Of a stretch of 64,000 nucleotides of DNA, positions 60,552-64,000 are shown in pieces; the stretch's first letter is position 1; each line of letters opens with the position of its first letter. The position numbers were made by a program, and so were the translations under genes. The notes beneath the pieces are model-generated. The model searched no databases. It worked only from the letters and a program-made list of their open reading frames with translations, and was not told the DNA's origin. Source of the stretch: Arcticibacterium luteifluviistationis (GTDB lineage Bacteria; Bacteroidota; Bacteroidia; Cytophagales; Spirosomataceae); contig NZ_CP029480.1 in assembly GCF_003258705.1 (NCBI RefSeq), positions 5,084,001 through 5,148,000 on the forward strand. The letters run 5' to 3'.

Positions 60552-60597
60552 AAAAATACCCCGCCAAAGGTCCGTTTGGAATCAGGCGGGGTAAAGT
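60552..60597 (-). terminator. Rho-independent terminator
   Basis: On the minus strand TACCCCGCC and GGCGGGGTA form a 9-bp outer stem, CCAAA/TTTGG an inner stem, and TTTTTG follows. It ends the low-complexity lipoprotein gene and separates it from the porin gene. Confidence 0.8.
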
Positions 60598-60639
60598 TTA
60601 TAAATACTTACCACCTCATGTGGTTTTCTAAATGCTATT

Positions 60640-61887
60640 TTATCTAGGTCTTGCAGAAGAAGAACTACGAGATGAACTAGAAGAAGAACTTGAGCTTCCT
60701 CTTGAGTAACTTCCCGTAGAAGGGCTTGAACTCCTTGTAGAAGTAGCCGCACTAGAGTAAGTAGAGTTAGTTCTAGTAGGCGTACTGCTAGAGTTTCTAG
60801 ATGTTCCAGTAGAACTTGAGCTCGGCGTATAGCTTCTTGCTCTTGTAGCCGTTCTAGAATATGTATTAGCACTTGACCTTGGAGAAGTAGCTGTTCTACT
60901 TAATCCAGAGTTAGAAGCACTTCTAGTACTTACGCTTCTTGCTGAGCTCCTAGTGTACGCATCATAAGAAGATGGTCTACTACTTGCTGAAGTATAAGTT
61001 CTTCCGTTTGCTCTGCTAGCAATTGCTGACCTTGAACCCGTTGTACTCGTTCCAGTAGCACGCCTTGCACTATTAGCTGTAGTCACAGGCTTTCTAGTAT
61101 TCACAAAACCATCATTATAAAGACTTGATGCTCTTCCACTGCTAGATCTTGGACCGTAACTTCTACTTCCAGCAAATCTTGAATCACTTGCTAATACTGG
61201 CTGCACACCATAGTAAGAGTTACCATAGCCATTACCATAAGCCGAATACATTCCATAAGAGCTGTAACCCCAAGGGCTATATCCGAAAGAATTGTAACCA
61301 TACGGGCTGTAACCAAATGAGTTCATGCCAAAACGGCTAGACCCAAAACTATTAATACCGTAAAATCCTCCATAAGCCAATGAACCCATTCCTAAGTAAG
61401 AACCAAAACCTGAATTAAAAGGAGAGTATCCAAAAGAATTATAACCATAACCACCACCGAAAGGGTTATTGAAAGAATTCCAGCTATTCAAGTTTCTTGA
61501 GCCACTCCAAGCGTAGTCGTTCCACCCTTCTGCATATCCCTCAGCATATCCTGAAGTGTAACCCGCATCTGGCGTATAAGCTCTCTTAAGAGAATTAGCA
61601 GAAACATAGTTTTCATCAAAGTAAGTATCTGTACCTTCCACACTTTCACCATCCACGCTAGTTTCTACTGGCATGCGGTCATAAGCATCGTTATAGTCGG
61701 TAAGGTATTCAGGAGAATAAGCCTCCGAAGATTTTGAAACTGTAGGGGCGTAAGCTACAGGAGCATCTGATGATGTGCCATACATATCATCATACTCACC
61801 ATTGCTAACTAAAGTCTTACTGGTAGAACAACTAGTCACAGCTGCACCTACGAACAAAGACAAAGCGATATATTTTATATTTTTCAT
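60640..61887 (-). CDS. Low-complexity lipoprotein with aromatic repeats and Ser/Arg tail
   Basis: The 415-residue product is a lipoprotein (lipobox AVTSC, Cys20). Residues about 140-225 contain repeats of N-S-F-G-Y-S-P and Y-G-Y-N-S type units rich in Gly, Tyr, Phe and Ser. Residues about 230-415 are very rich in Ser, Thr and Arg, ending in runs of Ser. An antisense-direction frame of about 96 codons at 60582-60872 is an artefact of this repetitive tail. The protein is probably a surface or matrix lipoprotein; the repeats suggest self-association or adhesion. No family is recognised. Confidence 0.85.
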   Translation of the reverse strand: MKNIKYIALSLFVGAAVTSCSTSKTLVSNGEYDDMYGTSSDAPVAYAPTVSKSSEAYSPEYLTDYNDAYDRMPVETSVDGESVEGTDTYFDENYVSANSLKRAYTPDAGYTSGYAEGYAEGWNDYAWSGSRNLNSWNSFNNPFGGGYGYNSFGYSPFNSGFGSYLGMGSLAYGGFYGINSFGSSRFGMNSFGYSPYGYNSFGYSPWGYSSYGMYSAYGNGYGNSYYGVQPVLASDSRFAGSRSYGPRSSSGRASSLYNDGFVNTRKPVTTANSARRATGTSTTGSRSAIASRANGRTYTSASSRPSSYDAYTRSSARSVSTRSASNSGLSRTATSPRSSANTYSRTATRARSYTPSSSSTGTSRNSSSTPTRTNSTYSSAATSTRSSSPSTGSYSRGSSSSSSSSSRSSSSARPR

Positions 61888-62037
61888 AAACGTAGTATTT
61901 AATAGGACTTAACCAATCTGTATATCTAAAGATGCATAAACTCATTCAAAGGTTGCGTGAGGTCTAAAAAAAAGTAACACACACAAATAGAATAACTAAC
62001 AATACTTCTAGATACATACAAAGCTACCCAAAAAACT

Positions 62038-62045
62038 TATCTTTG
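62038..62045 (+). promoter_or_regulatory. Bacteroidota -7 box (TATCTTTG) of proS
   Basis: An exact TAnnTTTG match 64 bases before the proS ATG; a short GAGAG stretch lies just before the start codon. Confidence 0.55.
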
Positions 62046-62109
62046 CAACCTCTTTAAATAGCCTTATTAAAATAGGCAGAAGAATCATTATAATTTAAAT
62101 ACGAGAGAA

Positions 62110-63579
62110 ATGGCAAAAGGGCTTCCTTTAAGAAGTGAAAATTATTCAGAATGGTATAATGAGCTAGTTAAAAAAGCTGATTTAGCTGAAAACTCAGACG
62201 TGAGAGGCTGCATGATTATTAAGCCCTATGGCTTTGCCATTTGGGAGAAAATGCAACGTGCCTTAGACGACATGTTCAAAGAAACAGGGCATAGCAATGC
62301 TTATTTCCCGCTTTTTATACCTAAATCATATTTATCTAAAGAAGCTAGCCATGTAGATGGTTTTGCAAAAGAATGTGCTGTAATTACACATTATAGGTTA
62401 AAAAATGATGAAAATGGAAATGGCGTAGTAGTAGACCCTGAAGCTAAATTAGAAGAAGAACTTATAGTAAGGCCTACTTCTGAAACAGCCATCTGGAATA
62501 GCTATAAAAACTGGATACAATCTTACAGAGACTTGCCAATTCTTATTAACCAATGGGCTAATGTGGTTAGGTGGGAAATGAGAACAAGGATATTCCTTAG
62601 AACTACGGAATTTTTGTGGCAAGAAGGTCATACGGCACATGCTACCAAAAAAGAAGCGGTGGCAGAGACTAGTATGATGCTGGACGTCTACGAAAAATTT
62701 GCTCACGAGTGGATGGCACTGCCAGTAGTAAAAGGAAGAAAAACTGCTAATGAGCGTTTTGCAGGGGCCAATGATACACTATGTATTGAAGCGTTGATGC
62801 AAGATGGCAAAGCTCTTCAGGCTGGAACATCCCACTTTTTAGGACAAAATTTCGCGAAAGCTTTTGACGTTAAGTTTCAAACTAAAGAGGGTAAACTAGA
62901 ATACGTTTGGGGAACATCATGGGGTGTAAGTACTCGCCTAATGGGTGCTTTAGTTATGGCTCATTCTGATGACTTAGGATTGGTTTTACCTCCAAAACTA
63001 GCTCCTATTCAAGTGGTGATAGTGCCTATATATAAGAACGATGAGCAATTAGACCAAATCACGGAGCTTATTCAGCCAATGATTAATGAGTTGAAAGCTA
63101 ATGGTGTATCTGTCAAATTTGATATTTCAGACCAACGACCAGGCTGGAAATTTGCAGAATACGAACTGAAAGGTGTACCTGTAAGAGTAGCCGTAGGTAT
63201 GAGAGACTTAGAAAAAGGCTTAATTGAGGTAGCTAGAAGAGATGACCTTAGCAAAGAGCAAAAAACTTTAGAAGGTGCTTCAGCATATATTACAGCACTT
63301 TTAGAGGAGATTCAAGAAGCGATCTATACCAAGGCTTTAAACTTCAAAACTGAAAATACGTACGAGGTAAACTCATGGGAAGAATTTGAAGAGAAATTAG
63401 AGAAAGGTGGATTTCTTTCTGCTCACTGGGATGGCAGCTCTGAAACGGAAGACAAAATAAAGGAACTTACTAAGGCTACCATCCGTTGCATACCTTTAGA
63501 CGCTAAAAAAGAGGATGGTAAATGCATCTTAACGGGTAATCCGTCTTCTAAAAGAGTACTTTTTGCGAAAGCATATTAA
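62110..63579 (+). CDS. proS: Prolyl-tRNA synthetase, archaeal/eukaryotic type
   Basis: The 489-residue class II enzyme charges tRNA-Pro with proline. Motif 2 reads [15 protein letters not shown] (about 163-177), motif 3 and the anticodon-binding domain follow, and the C-terminal domain ends FAKAY with the terminal Tyr typical of the archaeal/eukaryotic group. The editing insertion of the bacterial type is absent. This type is usual in Bacteroidota. The gene is complete and has its own promoter. Confidence 0.96.
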   Translation: MAKGLPLRSENYSEWYNELVKKADLAENSDVRGCMIIKPYGFAIWEKMQRALDDMFKETGHSNAYFPLFIPKSYLSKEASHVDGFAKECAVITHYRLKNDENGNGVVVDPEAKLEEELIVRPTSETAIWNSYKNWIQSYRDLPILINQWANVVRWEMRTRIFLRTTEFLWQEGHTAHATKKEAVAETSMMLDVYEKFAHEWMALPVVKGRKTANERFAGANDTLCIEALMQDGKALQAGTSHFLGQNFAKAFDVKFQTKEGKLEYVWGTSWGVSTRLMGALVMAHSDDLGLVLPPKLAPIQVVIVPIYKNDEQLDQITELIQPMINELKANGVSVKFDISDQRPGWKFAEYELKGVPVRVAVGMRDLEKGLIEVARRDDLSKEQKTLEGASAYITALLEEIQEAIYTKALNFKTENTYEVNSWEEFEEKLEKGGFLSAHWDGSSETEDKIKELTKATIRCIPLDAKKEDGKCILTGNPSSKRVLFAKAY

Positions 63580-63621
63580 GAAAGCGTAACAAAGAGAATT
63601 TTTAATCAAATATATAGATAG

Positions 63622-64000
63622 ATGGTAAAGGCAGGCGACACAATCAAAGTACATTACAAAGGAACCTTAAACGATGGCAGTCAATTTGACAGTTCTGAAG
63701 GGCGTGAGCCATTAGAATTCGAAGTTGGTAGTGGAATGGTTATCAAAGGTTTTGAGGACGGCGTAGTAGGAATGAAAGAAGGTGATAAGAAAAGCGTTAA
63801 CATTCCAGCTAAAGAAGCTTACGGCGAGCCAAACGCAGAAATGATTTTTGATTTTGAGAAAGCTCAAATTCCAAGCGAAATTCCTATAGAAGTAGGTGGA
63901 ACTTTGACTATGAACAATGGTCAGCAAAATGTTCCTGTAAAAATAATAGCGGTAGAAGAGACAAATATCAAATTAGATGCAAATCACCCACTAGCTGGTC
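63622..64000 (+). CDS. SlyD-type FKBP peptidyl-prolyl isomerase, 3' partial
   Basis: ATG 63622 opens a frame to the window edge, 126 codons visible. The product is an FKBP with the SlyD plan: KAGDTIKVHYKGTLNDGSQFDSS at the start, PLEFEVGSGMVIKGFEDGVVGMKEGDKK for the FKBP core, an inserted flap domain (about 70-120), then the return of the FKBP strand and LDANHPLAG. It isomerises X-Pro bonds and acts as a chaperone; SlyD relatives can also bind nickel through a His-rich tail, which would lie beyond the window. It follows proS by 42 bases. Confidence 0.93.
   Translation, partial: MVKAGDTIKVHYKGTLNDGSQFDSSEGREPLEFEVGSGMVIKGFEDGVVGMKEGDKKSVNIPAKEAYGEPNAEMIFDFEKAQIPSEIPIEVGGTLTMNNGQQNVPVKIIAVEETNIKLDANHPLAG

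Noticed and set aside
60582-60872. Open minus-strand frame of 96 codons rich in Leu and Arg.
   Set aside because: It is a frame shadow of the Ser-rich lipoprotein tail; composition follows from the TCT/AGT repeats, and it has no start context.
1-64000. tRNA, rRNA, CRISPR arrays, insertion sequences and phage genes.
   Set aside because: Looked for in all gaps; no cloverleaf, repeat-spacer pattern, transposase or integrase was seen.

Overview
The window comes from an AT-rich member of the Bacteroidota, most likely a Cytophagales-type bacterium. The evidence is type IX secretion (T9SS) sorting domains on secreted proteins, promoter -7 boxes of the Bacteroidota form TAnnTTTG, weak Shine-Dalgarno sequences with several TTG starts, a fused CcoNO oxidase subunit, a FadL/OmpP1 porin and an archaeal-type prolyl-tRNA synthetase. 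There are about 60 genes. I see no rRNA, tRNA, CRISPR array, insertion sequence or phage. A GH13 amylase is cut by the left edge and a SlyD-type FKBP isomerase by the right edge.

Layout. 1-1.2 kb: end of a GH13 enzyme. 1.2-10.9 kb: a block of secreted proteins, a LytTR regulator, a lipoprotein and a TPR-CHAT (caspase-like) protein, closed by a convergent ECF sigma/anti-sigma pair. 11.2-19.1 kb: a large secreted protein, the 5-oxoprolinase genes pxpBCA, a T9SS-exported protein, a small lipoprotein and an ScfR-like regulator. 19-21.8 kb: Nfu-type Fe-S protein, ribosomal proteins L27 and L21, YhhN protein, 5'(3')-deoxyribonucleotidase. 21.8-28.1 kb: a second ECF sigma/anti-sigma operon with a DUF4097-like protein and three related barrel-like proteins. 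28-37 kb: Maf, MarR, esterase lipoprotein, Dabb protein, beta-propeller, ROK regulator, pyrB, nuoC, phosphoesterase. 37-48 kb: TauE/SafE protein, L,D-transpeptidase and the cbb3 oxidase region ccoI-ccoS-orf158-ccoNO-ccoQ-ccoP-ccoG-ccoH-sulfite exporter-like gene. 48-58.9 kb: TIM-barrel isomerase, DUF2905, a PAS kinase with a receiver-CRP fusion regulator, rsmA, a large hybrid kinase, an M43 metalloprotease. 59-64 kb: FadL-type porin, low-complexity lipoprotein, proS, FKBP.

Two regulatory circuits can be read directly from the DNA. First, five transcription units between 1.2 and 6 kb each carry the same two-part promoter, (G/C)GTTACA, then exactly 16 bases, then G(G/T)AT(A/T). This looks like an ECF-sigma promoter, and the obvious candidate sigma factor is encoded 4 kb away beside the CHAT gene. 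I regard this sigma/anti-sigma/CHAT/secreted-protein module as the most promising undescribed system here. Second, TGA-N6-TCA palindromes of the CRP/FNR class lie ahead of the L,D-transpeptidase-ccoI-ccoS unit, the orf158-ccoNO unit and the kinase/receiver-CRP pair. The recognition helix of that regulator keeps the Glu and Arg that read such a core, which suggests a self-regulated, kinase-controlled switch for the high-affinity oxidase.
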